64,000 nt of DNA from Streptomyces sp. CB01635 (GCF_002803065.1 NZ_NNBL01000002.1:62001-126000); one strand, 5' to 3'. Positions 39,667-48,690 are shown, counted from the stretch's first letter. Numbers and translations: made by a program. The notes: generated by a model not told the origin, from the sequence alone.

Positions 39667-40476
39667 ATGGAAAAGATCGCCTTCCTCGGCCTCGGTCACA
39701 TGGGCGCGCCCATGGCCCGCCATCTCCTCGACGCCGGACACCCGCTGACCGTCTGGAACCGCACCCCGGCGAAAGCCGCCCCGCTCGTCGAACGGGGCGC
39801 GGTCCTCGCCGGCACCCCCGCCGACGCCGTGCGCGACGCCGACGTGGTCATCACGATGCTCGCCACCCCGGACGCCGTGTCCGAGGTCGCCGACGCCATC
39901 GCGCCCGAACTGCGGCCCGGCACGTACTGGGCGGAGATGTCGACCATCGGCCCCGACGCCGTACGGCAGCTGGCGGCGCGGCTCGGTGACGGGGTGACCC
40001 TCGTCGACGCACCGGTCATGGGCAGCACCGACAAGGCCGAGGCGGGCGAACTCGGCATCCTCGCGGGCGGCGACGCGGACCGGATCGAAGGCGTGCTCGC
40101 CCACCTCGGCACGGTCACCCGCACCGGCGCGCCCGGCTCCGGCGCCGCTCTCAAGCTCGTCGTCAACACCGCGGTCATCGGCGGCGTCGGCCTGGTCGCC
40201 GAGGCCATGGCGCTTGCGGACGCGCTCGGCCTGCCCGAGGACGTCGCGAAGGGCGCCCTCGCCGCGGGCCCCCTCGGCGGAGCCGTCGCCCGCGCCTTCG
40301 CGCAGGGCGTGCACTTCGGCTCGGACCTCGCCGTCAAGGACATCGCCCTGGCCACCGAGACCACCGAACTCCCTGCCATGGAAGCCGTGTTGGGACACTT
40401 CAAGCAGGCCGCGGCGGACCCGTCCCTCGTCCACGAGGACATCGCGCGGGCCGTGACCCGTATCCGCGAGCGGTAG
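39667..40476 (+). CDS. NAD(P)-dependent beta-hydroxyacid dehydrogenase (3-hydroxyisobutyrate dehydrogenase family)
   Basis: This 269-aa protein has the N-terminal Rossmann motif FLGLGHMGAPMARHL, substrate motif DAPVMGSTDKAEAGELGILAGG near 117-138, and catalytic lysine in GAALKLVVNTAV (about 161). The family oxidises 3-hydroxyisobutyrate, tartronate semialdehyde or related beta-hydroxyacids. It is somewhat shorter than typical members (about 290 aa). A TAGCGT box ends 6 nt before ATG 39667 with no Shine-Dalgarno site, indicating a leaderless mRNA. The substrate cannot be set from sequence. Confidence 0.85.
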   Translation: MEKIAFLGLGHMGAPMARHLLDAGHPLTVWNRTPAKAAPLVERGAVLAGTPADAVRDADVVITMLATPDAVSEVADAIAPELRPGTYWAEMSTIGPDAVRQLAARLGDGVTLVDAPVMGSTDKAEAGELGILAGGDADRIEGVLAHLGTVTRTGAPGSGAALKLVVNTAVIGGVGLVAEAMALADALGLPEDVAKGALAAGPLGGAVARAFAQGVHFGSDLAVKDIALATETTELPAMEAVLGHFKQAAADPSLVHEDIARAVTRIRER

Positions 40477-40495
40477 GCCGGGCCATACTGCGCCC

Positions 40496-40825
40496 ATGAA
40501 GACGGCGAACCTGGGTGTGCTCTTCCTGATAGAACTGGCCGCCCTCGGGGCCGTCGGGCGCTGGGGGTTCACCCGCGACGTCTCGGCCCCGCTCGCCTGG
40601 CTGCTCGGCCTCGGGGTCATCGCCGTGATGATCACTTTGTGGGCGCTGTTCGGGTCCCAGAAGGCGTCGTACAAAACGCGGGGCGCGGGCCGGGTCGCCT
40701 TCGAGCTGGTGTGGTTCGGGGCGGGCGCGGCCGCGCTCCTGCTGGCCGGGGCCGTCGGCTGGGCCGTCGCCTACGTCCTGGTGTGCGGGGTGAGCAAGAC
40801 GCTCGCGGTCGTCTGGCGCCAGTAG
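40496..40825 (+). CDS. YrdB-family (DUF2568) membrane protein
   Basis: This 109-aa protein has four hydrophobic helices with short polar loops. The family words LIELAALGAVGRWGF, WALFGSQKASY and RVAFELVWFGAGAAAL match DUF2568/YrdB. The function of the family is unknown. A CATACT box ends 6 nt before ATG 40496, again suggesting a leaderless mRNA. It follows the dehydrogenase gene by 19 bp but seems to have its own promoter. Confidence 0.8.
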   Translation: MKTANLGVLFLIELAALGAVGRWGFTRDVSAPLAWLLGLGVIAVMITLWALFGSQKASYKTRGAGRVAFELVWFGAGAAALLLAGAVGWAVAYVLVCGVSKTLAVVWRQ

Positions 40826-40844
40826 CCGCCGCACACACGGGAGT

Positions 40845-41435
40845 TCACCCGGGGCCCGCGTCCCCCGCGTCGCCTTCGCCGCCCTCGATGAGCGCCAGGA
40901 AGTCGCGGAACGCGCCCGGCATATCCACCGAATCGGGGTCCAGCAGCCACTGGTACTGCAGCCCGTCCATCACCGCCACGAGCAGCGGCGCCGCCCGCTC
41001 GGGCGTGAGGCCGCCGGGCAGCCGCTCCCCGTATTCGGTGCGCAGCACCGCGGCCATGCTCTCCCGCACGCTCCCGTACCGCTCGGTGAAGTAGGGCCGC
41101 GCCGGGTGGTCCTCCGTGACGCTCTCGCCGAGCAGTGCGGAGAACGTCTGCACGATGCCGGGCCGCATCGCGTTGTACTCGACCAGCGAGGCCAGCAGGT
41201 CGAGCCGCCACCGGCCGTCCGGCACCGCGTCCCACTGGTCGCGCTCCTCCAGGACCGCGACGAGCAGGGCCTCCTTGGTGCGGAAGTAGTGCAGCAGCCC
41301 CTGCTGCGTCAGCCCGACGCGCTCGGCCACCGCCCCAAGCGTGGCGCCGCGGTATCCGCGCTCGGCGATCACCTCCAGGGCGGCACGGAGGATCTCCGCG
41401 CGCCGTTCCTCGCTCCTGGCGGTTCTCGTACCCAT
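40845..41435 (-). CDS. TetR/AcrR-family regulator divergent from a GH3 gene
   Basis: This 196-aa protein has the TetR N-terminal HTH: RRAEILRAALEVIAERGYRGATLGAVAERVGLTQQGLLHYFRTKEALL in outline (about 10-57). A BetI-like C-terminal ligand domain follows, with RPYFTERYGSVRESMAAVL and MDGLQYQWLLDPDSVDM. I used ATG 41435; ATG 41453 in frame is an alternative, neither with a strong ribosome site. It is divergent from the beta-glucosidase gene across a 112-bp region with a loose TCGTT/AACGA inverted pair (41453-41476), so it probably represses that gene until a sugar or aglycone ligand appears. Confidence 0.82.
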   Translation of the reverse strand: MGTRTARSEERRAEILRAALEVIAERGYRGATLGAVAERVGLTQQGLLHYFRTKEALLVAVLEERDQWDAVPDGRWRLDLLASLVEYNAMRPGIVQTFSALLGESVTEDHPARPYFTERYGSVRESMAAVLRTEYGERLPGGLTPERAAPLLVAVMDGLQYQWLLDPDSVDMPGAFRDFLALIEGGEGDAGDAGPG

Positions 41436-41547
41436 GCCGTCACCGTACGACATCGTTCATAACGGCGACATAACGAAACCTACCGATCTACAGGTAACGG
41501 GTGCAGGATGGCGGCCAAGGGCCGGACTTCAACGAGGAGGCGCCGCC

Positions 41548-43986
41548 GTGGCGGAGACCCAGCAGGACCAGGCACGCGAGGCTGTCATCGAGGCAGCGCT
41601 CGGCAAGCTCGACCTCGACGCAAAGGCGAATCTCCTCGCCGGGCAGGACATGTGGTCCCTGCCCGCTGTCCCCGGCATCGGCCTCGGTTCGCTGGTGATG
41701 TCGGACGGCCCGATCGGTGTCCGCGGCATCCGCTGGACCGCCGACGACCCCTCGATCGCCCTTCCGTCACCGACGGCGCTCGCCGCCACCTGGGACCCCG
41801 AACTCGCCTGCAAAGCAGGTCGGTTGCTCGCCCAGGAGGCCCGCCGCAAGGGCGTCCACTTGCTGCTCGCCCCGACCGTCAACCTGCACCGCTCGCCGCT
41901 GGGCGGCCGGCACTTCGAGGCGTACAGCGAGGACCCGTACCTGACCGGCGCGATCGGCACCGGGTACGTGCGCGGCGTGCAGTCCGGCGGCGTCGGCACC
42001 ACCGTCAAGCACTTCGTCGGCAACGACGCCGAGACCGACCGCTTCACCGTCGACAACACCGTCTCCGCCCGCGCCCTGCGTGAGCTGTACCTCGCCCCCT
42101 TCGAGGCCATCGTCGAGAACGCCCACCCCTGGGGCATCATGACCGCCTACAACAGGGTCAACGGCACGACGATGACCGAACACCGCTACCTCGTGAACGA
42201 GGTGCTGCGCGGCGAATGGGGCTTCGACGGCTTCAACGTCTCCGACTGGATGGCCGCCCGCTCCACCACCGGCGACATCGAGGGCGGCCTCGACGTCGCG
42301 ATGCCCGGCCCGCGCACGGTCTACGGCCCTGCGCTCGCCGCCGCAGTCCGCGCCGGTGAGGTCGAGGAGCCCACCGTCGACGAGGCCGTGCGCAACGTGC
42401 TGCGCCTCGCCGCCCGCGTCGGCATCCTCGAAGGCGCCGAGCCTGTGGTCACCGAGGCCCCGGAAGAGATCGACGGCGAGGCGCTCGCCCGCGAGATCGC
42501 CCGCCGCGCCTTCGTCCTCGTACGCAACTCCGGTGCGCTTCCCCTTCGTCCAGGCGGCAGCGTCGCCCTCATCGGCGCCGCCGCACGCGACGCCCGGGTC
42601 CTCGGCGGAGGCTCCGCCACTGTCTTCCCCGCCCATGTCGTCTCCCCGCTCGACGGGCTGACCGCCGCGCTCCCCGAGGGCACGCTCACGTACGCCGTCG
42701 GCGCCGACCCGAACGAGGAACTCGCCCCCGCGGGCGCCGGGTTCGAGCTGCGCGCCCACTGCCTGGACGCCTCCGGCGACGTCATCGGCACCGCTTCCGT
42801 GCCCGGCGGCCGTATTCAGTGGATCGGCGCCGACCTGCCCGACGGCGTCACCCACGACACCCTGCACACCGTCGAGATCACCGGCACCTTCACCCCGCGC
42901 GCCTCCGGGCCGCACACCTTCGGCACCCAGGGCATCGGCGGCTTCACCCTCACCGTCGCCGGACAGACCGTCTTCGACGGGGAGCAGCCGCTCGCCTCCG
43001 CCGCCGACCCGTTCGCGGCGTTCTTCGGCAGCCCCGTCGGCCGCGGAGACGTCGACCTCGTCGCCGGCGAGCCCGTCGACGTATCCCTGCGCTACGTCGT
43101 CTTCAAGCCCGAGGGCGCCCCGCTCCAGGCCATCGCGTTCTCGCTGGTGCACCGCGAGCCGCAGCGCGACCCCGACGAGCTGATCGCCGAGGCCGTCGAG
43201 GCCGCGCGCGCCGCCGACACCGCGGTCGTCGTGGTGGCCACCACCGAGCGTGTCGAGTCCGAGGGCTTCGACCGCAAGGACCTGCGCCTGCCGGGCCGTC
43301 AGGACGACCTCGTCCGCGCCGTTGCCGCCGCCAACCCGAACACCGTCGTGGTCGTGAACTCCGGCTCCCCGGTGGAACTCCCGTGGCGCGAGGACGTCGC
43401 GGCCGTGCTCCTGAGCTGGTTCCCCGGCCAGGAGGGCGGCGACGCCCTCGCCGACGTGCTCACCGGAGCCGAGGAGCCCGGCGGCCGGCTGCCCACCACC
43501 TGGGGCGCGTTCGAGGACGCACCCGTCACCGAGGTCACCCCCACCGACGGCCGGCTGGCCTACACCGAGGGCGTGTTCATCGGCTACCGCGCCTGGGAGA
43601 GGTCGGGCGCCACCCCGTCGTACGCCTTCGGCCACGGCCTCGGCTACACCGACTGGACGTACGAGTCGATCGAGGTGCGGGACGCGGGCGCGACGGCCGT
43701 GGTCCGGGTGCGCAACTCCGGTGAGCGGTCCGGTCGCGAGGTGGTCCAGGTCTATCTGGCGCCCGAGCAGGCCGACCCCGCCCGCCCGGCCCGCTGGCTG
43801 GCCGGCTTCGCGGGAGCCGAGGCGGCACCCGGCGAGAGCGTCGAGGTCACCGTCCCGCTGCCGCGCCGCGCCTACGAGATCTGGGACGAGAGCGCCAACG
43901 CGTGGGCGCACCAGGCGGGCGCGTACGAGGTGGAAGCGGGCCGCTCGGTCATGGACCGGCGCGTGAGCACGCGGATCGCAGTCTGA
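41548..43986 (+). CDS. GH3 beta-glucosidase/beta-xylosidase with PA14 domain
   Basis: This 812-aa protein has no signal peptide and is probably cytoplasmic. The N-terminal TIM barrel has the nucleophile D233 in FNVSDWMAAR and the KHFVGND substrate block. The alpha/beta sandwich holds the acid/base region ERVESEGFDRKDLRLPG. A PA14 carbohydrate-binding insert lies between the two halves of that domain (about 415-545), and a fibronectin III-like C-domain contains NSGERSGREVVQVYL. PA14-containing GH3 enzymes cleave short beta-glucosides or xylosides. GAGGAGG lies about 8 nt before GTG 41548. Regulated by the divergent TetR protein, by position. Confidence 0.87.
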   Translation: MAETQQDQAREAVIEAALGKLDLDAKANLLAGQDMWSLPAVPGIGLGSLVMSDGPIGVRGIRWTADDPSIALPSPTALAATWDPELACKAGRLLAQEARRKGVHLLLAPTVNLHRSPLGGRHFEAYSEDPYLTGAIGTGYVRGVQSGGVGTTVKHFVGNDAETDRFTVDNTVSARALRELYLAPFEAIVENAHPWGIMTAYNRVNGTTMTEHRYLVNEVLRGEWGFDGFNVSDWMAARSTTGDIEGGLDVAMPGPRTVYGPALAAAVRAGEVEEPTVDEAVRNVLRLAARVGILEGAEPVVTEAPEEIDGEALAREIARRAFVLVRNSGALPLRPGGSVALIGAAARDARVLGGGSATVFPAHVVSPLDGLTAALPEGTLTYAVGADPNEELAPAGAGFELRAHCLDASGDVIGTASVPGGRIQWIGADLPDGVTHDTLHTVEITGTFTPRASGPHTFGTQGIGGFTLTVAGQTVFDGEQPLASAADPFAAFFGSPVGRGDVDLVAGEPVDVSLRYVVFKPEGAPLQAIAFSLVHREPQRDPDELIAEAVEAARAADTAVVVVATTERVESEGFDRKDLRLPGRQDDLVRAVAAANPNTVVVVNSGSPVELPWREDVAAVLLSWFPGQEGGDALADVLTGAEEPGGRLPTTWGAFEDAPVTEVTPTDGRLAYTEGVFIGYRAWERSGATPSYAFGHGLGYTDWTYESIEVRDAGATAVVRVRNSGERSGREVVQVYLAPEQADPARPARWLAGFAGAEAAPGESVEVTVPLPRRAYEIWDESANAWAHQAGAYEVEAGRSVMDRRVSTRIAV

Positions 43987-44007
43987 GCGGATTCGCAGGG
44001 TGCGGGG

Positions 44008-44030
44008 CCGGGTCCGGGTCCGGGTCCGGG
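44008..44030. repeat. Short CCGGGT tandem repeat between convergent genes
   Basis: Three exact copies of CCGGGT followed by CCGGG, within a G-rich stretch of the 97-bp gap between the convergent GH3 and epimerase genes. Possibly a slippage tract; no clean terminator hairpin was found there. Confidence 0.6.
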
Positions 44031-44083
44031 GGCGGGCCTGGGGCCGGGGGGGTGTTGGTGGTACGGGTTCCGGTTCCGGGGGT

Positions 44084-45076
44084 TCAGGCGCGGGTGCCGA
44101 ACCCGTACACCGTCTCCGAACGGAACACCTGCCCCGGCCTCAGTTGCGTCGACGGGAACCGGGGCCGGTTGGGGGAGTCCGGGAAGTGCTGGGTCTCCAG
44201 GGCGATCCCGGCGCCGGGCGCGAACGGCAGCGTCTCGTCGAAGTGGTCGCCCGTGTACAGCTGGAGCCCCGGCTCGGTCGTCGCGACGGTCAGCGTCCGC
44301 CCCGACGCCGGGTCGTGCAGCTCGGCGACCTCCGCGGGCGCCTCGGTGACCCCCTTGTCGAGCACGTAGTTGCGGTCGTGGCCGAGCCCCGGCTTCCGCG
44401 GCTCCCGGAAGTCGAAGGCCGTCCCCGCCACCTCGGTGAACTCACCGGTCGGGATCAGATCCCCGTCCGCCGCGGTGAACCGCGAGGCCGCGATGCGCAC
44501 CTCGTGCCCGCCCGCCGCGTCACCGGAGCCCGCGCCGCCCAGATTCCAGTACGAGTGGTTCGTCAGGTTCACGACGGTCGGCGCGTCGGTCACCGCCTCG
44601 TACACGATCCGCAGCGCCCCGCTCTCGTCGAGCGTGTACGTCGCCGAGACCTCCATGCGCCCCGGGAAGCCCTCCTCGCCGTGCGGGCTCACCCGGTGCA
44701 GTCGTACACCGTGCTCCAGCGGGTCCGCGTCCCACACGCGCTTGTCGAAGCCGCGCTCGCCGCCGTGCAGTGCGTTCGTCCCGTTGTTCTGCGCCAGGTG
44801 GTAGGTCCGGCCGTCGAGCGGGAAGCGGCCGCCCGCGATCCGGTTCGCGTACCGGCCGACCAGCGCGCCCAGGAACGGCCCCGGATGGGCGAGATACCCG
44901 TCCAGCGAGGGAAAACCGAGCGCCACGTCCGCCGTGGCACCGCCCCGGTCGGGAACCTCCGCCGACTGCACGATCCCGCCGTACGTCAGGACGCGCACCC
45001 GCACCCCGCCGCGTTCGAGAGTCCAGCGGTGGACGGGCGTGCCGTCGGGGAGCGTGCCGAAGAGTTCGCTGCGCAT
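44084..45076 (-). CDS. Cytoplasmic aldose 1-epimerase (galactose mutarotase-like)
   Basis: This 330-aa protein is the intracellular paralogue of the Tat-secreted epimerase at 27153. Shared words include RVRVLTYGGIVQSAEVPD, GRYANRIAGGRF, NALHGGERGFD, the catalytic-His block NLTNHSYWNLGG and the catalytic-Glu block LETQHFPDSPNRP. It begins directly with MRSELFGTLPDG and has no signal. It equilibrates sugar anomers before phosphorylation or oxidation. The gene is convergent with the GH3 gene and 31 bp from the SGNH hydrolase gene upstream position on the same strand. Confidence 0.88.
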   Translation of the reverse strand: MRSELFGTLPDGTPVHRWTLERGGVRVRVLTYGGIVQSAEVPDRGGATADVALGFPSLDGYLAHPGPFLGALVGRYANRIAGGRFPLDGRTYHLAQNNGTNALHGGERGFDKRVWDADPLEHGVRLHRVSPHGEEGFPGRMEVSATYTLDESGALRIVYEAVTDAPTVVNLTNHSYWNLGGAGSGDAAGGHEVRIAASRFTAADGDLIPTGEFTEVAGTAFDFREPRKPGLGHDRNYVLDKGVTEAPAEVAELHDPASGRTLTVATTEPGLQLYTGDHFDETLPFAPGAGIALETQHFPDSPNRPRFPSTQLRPGQVFRSETVYGFGTRA

Positions 45077-45107
45077 GATCGAGACCTTACGCCGGGGAGC
45101 CCCCGGC

Positions 45108-46028
45108 TCAGGTGATCGGCTCCTTGGCCGTCACCCGTCGGTACGCCATCGCCGCGAGCCGCGACTGGCCGTCCTTGCTGGGGTGGAACCAGTCCCAGTG
45201 GCTCAGCTGCTTCCCGTCGAACCGGTAGGCGAAGACCGCCCCGCCGTCGTACCGGCACCGCCGGTCCTTCGCGCACACGTCCGCGAGCACCTCGTTGTAC
45301 GCCACCACCCGGTCCTGCACCGAGGCCCGGCGCTGCGTCGCCGCTGCCGCGAGGTCGTCCGGGTCGGCCAGCATCGACGAGCAGATGCCGAGCTTCCACA
45401 CCTGCTTGCCCAGCGGATTCGTCCGGCCCGCCGACCACAGGCGCTTGAGGTCCGGCACGCTCGACACATACACCTGAGCCTTGGGCACCTCGCGCCGCAG
45501 CGTGTGCATCGCTTCCTCGAAGTCGGCGCGGAACGTGTCGACCGGCGTCATCGTGGCGGGCGTCGGCCGGCAGGCGTCGTTGGCCCCCGCCATCACCGTC
45601 ACAAGGCCCGGTGACACCGCGGCCGCCTGCTCCATCTGCGCGGGAAGGTCAGCCATCCGTGCACCGGTGCGCGCGAAATTCCAACTGTGCGTGGCCGCCC
45701 GGTCCTTCCCCAGGAGCCGGACCGCGAGGCTGCGCACCCCGGTGTCGGAACCGGTCGCCCACGACACCTCCGGGCAGTCCGTGAGGACCGAGCAGGCGTC
45801 GAAGCCCCGCGTGATGGAGTCGCCCACGGCGGCAACGGAGCGCGGGCTCGTGTCCCACCTGGGGGTGGGCTTCGGGGACGGCTTCGTACCGGCCGTACTG
45901 CCCTCCGGTCCTGGGGAGTTGTCGCCGATCGCGTCGCATGCGGCGAGGCCCGCGGCACCGAGCAGAACCGCCGTCGCACCGGCGACGGCGGCCCGGACGG
46001 CAGCCGACCGGTGGCTTCGGATCCGCAT
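45108..46028 (-). CDS. SGNH/GDSL-family hydrolase, lipoprotein
   Basis: This 306-aa protein has a lipoprotein signal with lipobox LAAC (about residue 31), a short Pro/Ser/Lys linker, then an SGNH esterase domain. Block I is AVGDSITRGFDAC with the nucleophile Ser, block III is VMAGANDACRP, and block V is HWDWFHPSKDGQ with the catalytic Asp and His. Six or more cysteines suggest disulfides, typical of Streptomyces secreted SGNH enzymes. It should deacylate a lipid, glycan ester or xenobiotic at the cell surface. GAGAGGA lies 7-8 nt before ATG 46028. Confidence 0.85.
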   Translation of the reverse strand: MRIRSHRSAAVRAAVAGATAVLLGAAGLAACDAIGDNSPGPEGSTAGTKPSPKPTPRWDTSPRSVAAVGDSITRGFDACSVLTDCPEVSWATGSDTGVRSLAVRLLGKDRAATHSWNFARTGARMADLPAQMEQAAAVSPGLVTVMAGANDACRPTPATMTPVDTFRADFEEAMHTLRREVPKAQVYVSSVPDLKRLWSAGRTNPLGKQVWKLGICSSMLADPDDLAAAATQRRASVQDRVVAYNEVLADVCAKDRRCRYDGGAVFAYRFDGKQLSHWDWFHPSKDGQSRLAAMAYRRVTAKEPIT

Positions 46029-46408
46029 CCCGTTGTCCTCTCTCACCGGTTCTGGCCGCCGCCGACGCCTCTGTTGTCGAACGTGACGCCGCGCACGCCG
46101 CCGCGGTTGAGTCCCCGCGGGTGAAACGTCGGCCCTCCAGGGCGCCGGGACCGACGGTACGTCACACTCCTTGCGCCGCCACACGGTAGCCTCGCCCCGT
46201 GGCGGCCCGGCCACTGCTGTCACGGCAGCGACAGGACGGTCGGCCGACCCAGTGAAGCCCCGCAAGACAGCTTCCGCTAAATTACATCACGTCACATCTG
46301 TCCCTTTTTTCCTGGTTCCCCGGGTTCAACTGGTCTTTGGGGAAAACTGCTCGGCACGGGCGCGAGGCCGCCGGAGAAGGCGAACCTCGTCCCACACTGG
46401 AGGTCCCG
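46029..46408. other. 380-bp divergent intergenic region
   Basis: It separates the SGNH lipoprotein gene (minus) from the DUF3145 gene (plus). A lower-GC patch at about 46276-46330 (AAATTACATC, then CCCTTTTTTCC) likely marks the DUF3145 promoter area. A TAGCCT box near 46188 stands 6 nt before a GTG that opens only an 18-codon frame. I see no recognisable gene. Confidence 0.5.
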
Positions 46409-46903
46409 GTGACGACACGTGGAGTCCTGTACGTGCACTCCGCACCGCGCGCGCTGTGCCCGCACGTCGAATGGGCAGTCGCGGGCGTGCTCGGCGCGCG
46501 TATCAACCTCGACTGGATCCGGCAGCCGGCGGCGCCGGGCACCTGGAGATCCGAGTTCTCCTGGCGCGGTGAGGCGGGCACCGCCTCCAAACTGGCGTCC
46601 GCGCTGCGCGGCTGGCAGCTCCTCCGCTTCGAGGTGACCGCGGAACCCTGCGCGACGGCCGAGGGCGAGCGCTACAGCGCCACGCCCGAACTGGGCATCT
46701 TCCACGCCGTCACCGGAATCCACGGCGACATCCTCATCCCCGAGGACCGGCTGCGCGCCGCGCTCGCCCGTTCGAAGGGCGGTGAGACGGACCTGGAAGC
46801 CGAACTCGCCAAGCTCCTCGGCAAGCCCTGGGACGACGAACTGGAACCCTTCCGCTACGCGGGCGAGGGCGCCCCGGTGCGGTGGCTGCACCAGGTGGTG
46901 TGA
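46409..46903 (+). CDS. DUF3145 protein
   Basis: This 164-aa protein begins VTTRGVLYVHSAPRALCPHVEWAV in outline, the hallmark start of the actinobacterial DUF3145 family. It continues with INLDWIRQPAAPGTWRSE, ELGIFHAVTGIHGDILIPED and a C-terminal RWLHQVV. The length is exactly that expected. It is soluble with no signal. DUF3145 is highly conserved across Actinobacteria and lies next to the fatty-acid-synthase locus in Streptomyces (recalled as SCO2391), but no activity is known. GGAGG precedes GTG 46409. It converges on fabF through a perfect 18-bp hairpin. Confidence 0.88.
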   Translation: MTTRGVLYVHSAPRALCPHVEWAVAGVLGARINLDWIRQPAAPGTWRSEFSWRGEAGTASKLASALRGWQLLRFEVTAEPCATAEGERYSATPELGIFHAVTGIHGDILIPEDRLRAALARSKGGETDLEAELAKLLGKPWDDELEPFRYAGEGAPVRWLHQVV

Positions 46904-46954
46904 GGCGTTCCGCAGGCTTTCTGCAGGCGTTCTGAGCGGTGGTGCTTCGCAGTT

Positions 46955-46995
46955 GCCGAAGGGGCCCCCACCATCACGGTGGGGGCCCCTTCGGC
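46955..46995. terminator. Bidirectional terminator between DUF3145 and fabF
   Basis: GCCGAAGGGGCCCCCACC (46955-46972) pairs perfectly with its complement at 46978-46995; the loop is ATCAC. The 18-bp stem lies between the ends of convergent genes and 20 bp from the fabF stop. Confidence 0.9.
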
Positions 46996-47015
46996 TACGT
47001 ACGTGTACGCGGGGG

Positions 47016-48287
47016 TCAGACCGAGCGGAACGCCAGCACGACGTTGTGTCCGCCGAAGCCGAACGAGTCGTTCAGCGCGGCGATGCGGCCCTCGACGGGC
47101 AGCTTGCGGGCCTCACCGCGGACGATGTCGGCGGCAGCCTCCGCCTCCGGGTCGAGGTTCTCGACGTTGATCGTCGGCGGAGCCACCCGGTGGTACAGGG
47201 CGAGCACCGACGCGACCGACTCGATACCGCCGGCGCCGCCGAGGAGGTGGCCCGTCATCGACTTGGTGGCGGAGACCGCCATGTGGTCGGTGTCGTCGCC
47301 GAAGACCTTGCGCAGCGCCTTGAGCTCGGCCACGTCACCGGCCGGCGTCGAGGTCGCGTGCGCGTTCACGTGCACGATCTCGGCCGGGTCCAGGTCGGTG
47401 TTGTCGAGCAGGTTCTGCAGGGCCTGCGAGATGCCGCGGCCGCCCGGCTCCGGCTGGACGATGTCGTGGCTGTCGGCGGAGATGCCCTGGCCGACCGCCT
47501 CCGCGTAGACGCGGGCACCGCGCTTGGCGGCGTGCTCGGCGGACTCGAGGATCAGGACACCGGCGCCCTCACCGAGGACGAAGCCGTCCCGGCCGACGTC
47601 GTAGGGACGCGAGGCGCCCTGCGGGTCGTCGTTGTTCTTGGACATCGCCATCATGTTGCCGAAGGCGGCGATGGGCAGCGGGTGGATGGCCGCCTCGGTG
47701 CCACCGGCGACCACGACGTCCGCACGGCCCGTGCGGATCATCTCGATCGCGTAGCCGATGGCCTCGGCGCCGGACGCGCAGGCGGAGACCGGGGTGTGCA
47801 CACCCGCGCGGGCGTTCACGGCCAGGCCCACGTTGGCCGACGGGCCGTTCGGCATGAGCATCGGGACGGTGTGCGGGGAGACGCGGCGTACGCCCTTCTC
47901 CTTCAGCACGTCGTACTGGTCGAGGAGCGTCGTCACGCCGCCGATGCCGGAGGCGATGACCGCGCCGAGCCGGTCGGGGGCGACAGCGGGGTCCTCACCG
48001 GCCTTGTCGGTGTAACCGGCGTCGGCCCAGGCCTCCTTGGCCGCGATCAGCGCGAACTGCGCCGAGCGGTCCAGGCGGCGGGCCTGCGGGCGCGGGATGA
48101 CCTCGCTCGGTTCCACGGCGATCTGCGCCGCGATGCGGACCGCCTGGTCGGCGGCCCACTCCTGTTCGAGGGGACGGACACCGGAACGACCGGCGACCAG
48201 ACCCTCCCAGGTGGACGTCGCGTCGCCACCCAGCGGTGTGGTTGCGCCGATACCGGTGACGACCACGGTGCGATTGGTCGGGCTCAC
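47016..48287 (-). CDS. fabF: Beta-ketoacyl-ACP synthase II FabF
   Basis: This 423-aa thiolase-fold condensing enzyme elongates acyl chains with malonyl-ACP. The Cys-His-His triad is visible: C170 in VSACASGAEA, His in VNAHATSTPAGD and His in SATKSMTGHLLGGAGG, followed by the NDSFGFGGHNV C-terminal signature. It is a single KAS with no chain-length-factor partner, so it belongs to primary metabolism and not an aromatic polyketide cluster. It is the last gene of fabD-fabH-acpP-fabF and ends at the 18-bp hairpin. Confidence 0.95.
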   Translation of the reverse strand: MSPTNRTVVVTGIGATTPLGGDATSTWEGLVAGRSGVRPLEQEWAADQAVRIAAQIAVEPSEVIPRPQARRLDRSAQFALIAAKEAWADAGYTDKAGEDPAVAPDRLGAVIASGIGGVTTLLDQYDVLKEKGVRRVSPHTVPMLMPNGPSANVGLAVNARAGVHTPVSACASGAEAIGYAIEMIRTGRADVVVAGGTEAAIHPLPIAAFGNMMAMSKNNDDPQGASRPYDVGRDGFVLGEGAGVLILESAEHAAKRGARVYAEAVGQGISADSHDIVQPEPGGRGISQALQNLLDNTDLDPAEIVHVNAHATSTPAGDVAELKALRKVFGDDTDHMAVSATKSMTGHLLGGAGGIESVASVLALYHRVAPPTINVENLDPEAEAAADIVRGEARKLPVEGRIAALNDSFGFGGHNVVLAFRSV

Positions 48288-48370
48288 AGGAATTCTTTCT
48301 CCAACGGATGCGAGGGATTCAGCGGCGCCACCGCCGGGTGGCGGAGCGGCAGCACTAGGCGAGCGGTTGA

Positions 48371-48619
48371 TCAGGCCTGGTGCTTGACGATGTAGTCGGT
48401 GGCGTCACCGACGGTCTTGAGGTTCTTGACGTCGTCGTCCGGGATCTTGACGTCGAAGCGCTCTTCGGCGGCGACGACGACCTCGACCATGGACAGCGAG
48501 TCGACGTCCAGGTCGTCGGTGAAGGACTTGTCCAGCTGGACGTCCTCGACCGGGATGCCGGCGATCTCGTTCACGATCTCCGCGAGACCGGCGACGATCT
48601 CTTCCTGAGTGGCGGCCAT
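48371..48619 (-). CDS. acpP: Acyl carrier protein AcpP
   Basis: This 82-aa acidic four-helix protein has phosphopantetheine attachment Ser41 in the DVDSLSMVEVV motif and an acidic helix II for partner docking. It carries the growing chain between FabD, FabH and FabF. AGGAGC-type ribosome site lies just before the ATG (minus strand), consistent with strong translation. It sits between fabH and fabF with 71- and 83-bp spacers, long enough for separate processing or internal promoters. Confidence 0.95.
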   Translation of the reverse strand: MAATQEEIVAGLAEIVNEIAGIPVEDVQLDKSFTDDLDVDSLSMVEVVVAAEERFDVKIPDDDVKNLKTVGDATDYIVKHQA

Positions 48620-48690
48620 GTTGGCGCTCCTTCTTACGTATCCAGAGGGTGTGGCGGCGTTTGTGCCCGGAGTGATCCGGGACGGTCTGC

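Noticed and set aside
41767..43911. A 714-codon minus-strand frame opposite the GH3 gene
   Set aside because: Gly/Asp/Val-rich shadow of the GH3 coding strand with no recognisable motif.
44008..44030. CCGGGT repeats considered as a CRISPR-like or regulatory array
   Set aside because: Units are 6 bp, contiguous and without spacers; this is a simple G/C slippage tract between convergent genes.
46200..46256. An 18-codon frame starting at GTG 46200, 6 nt after a TAGCCT box, as a leaderless micropeptide
   Set aside because: The peptide is Arg/Gln-rich without a recognisable pattern, and nothing besides the box supports it; the box may simply belong to the DUF3145 promoter region.
47016..48619. 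Minimal aromatic polyketide synthase (KS plus ACP)
   Set aside because: There is no chain-length factor or tailoring gene, and the fasR-fabD-fabH-acpP-fabF order is the primary fatty-acid synthase locus.
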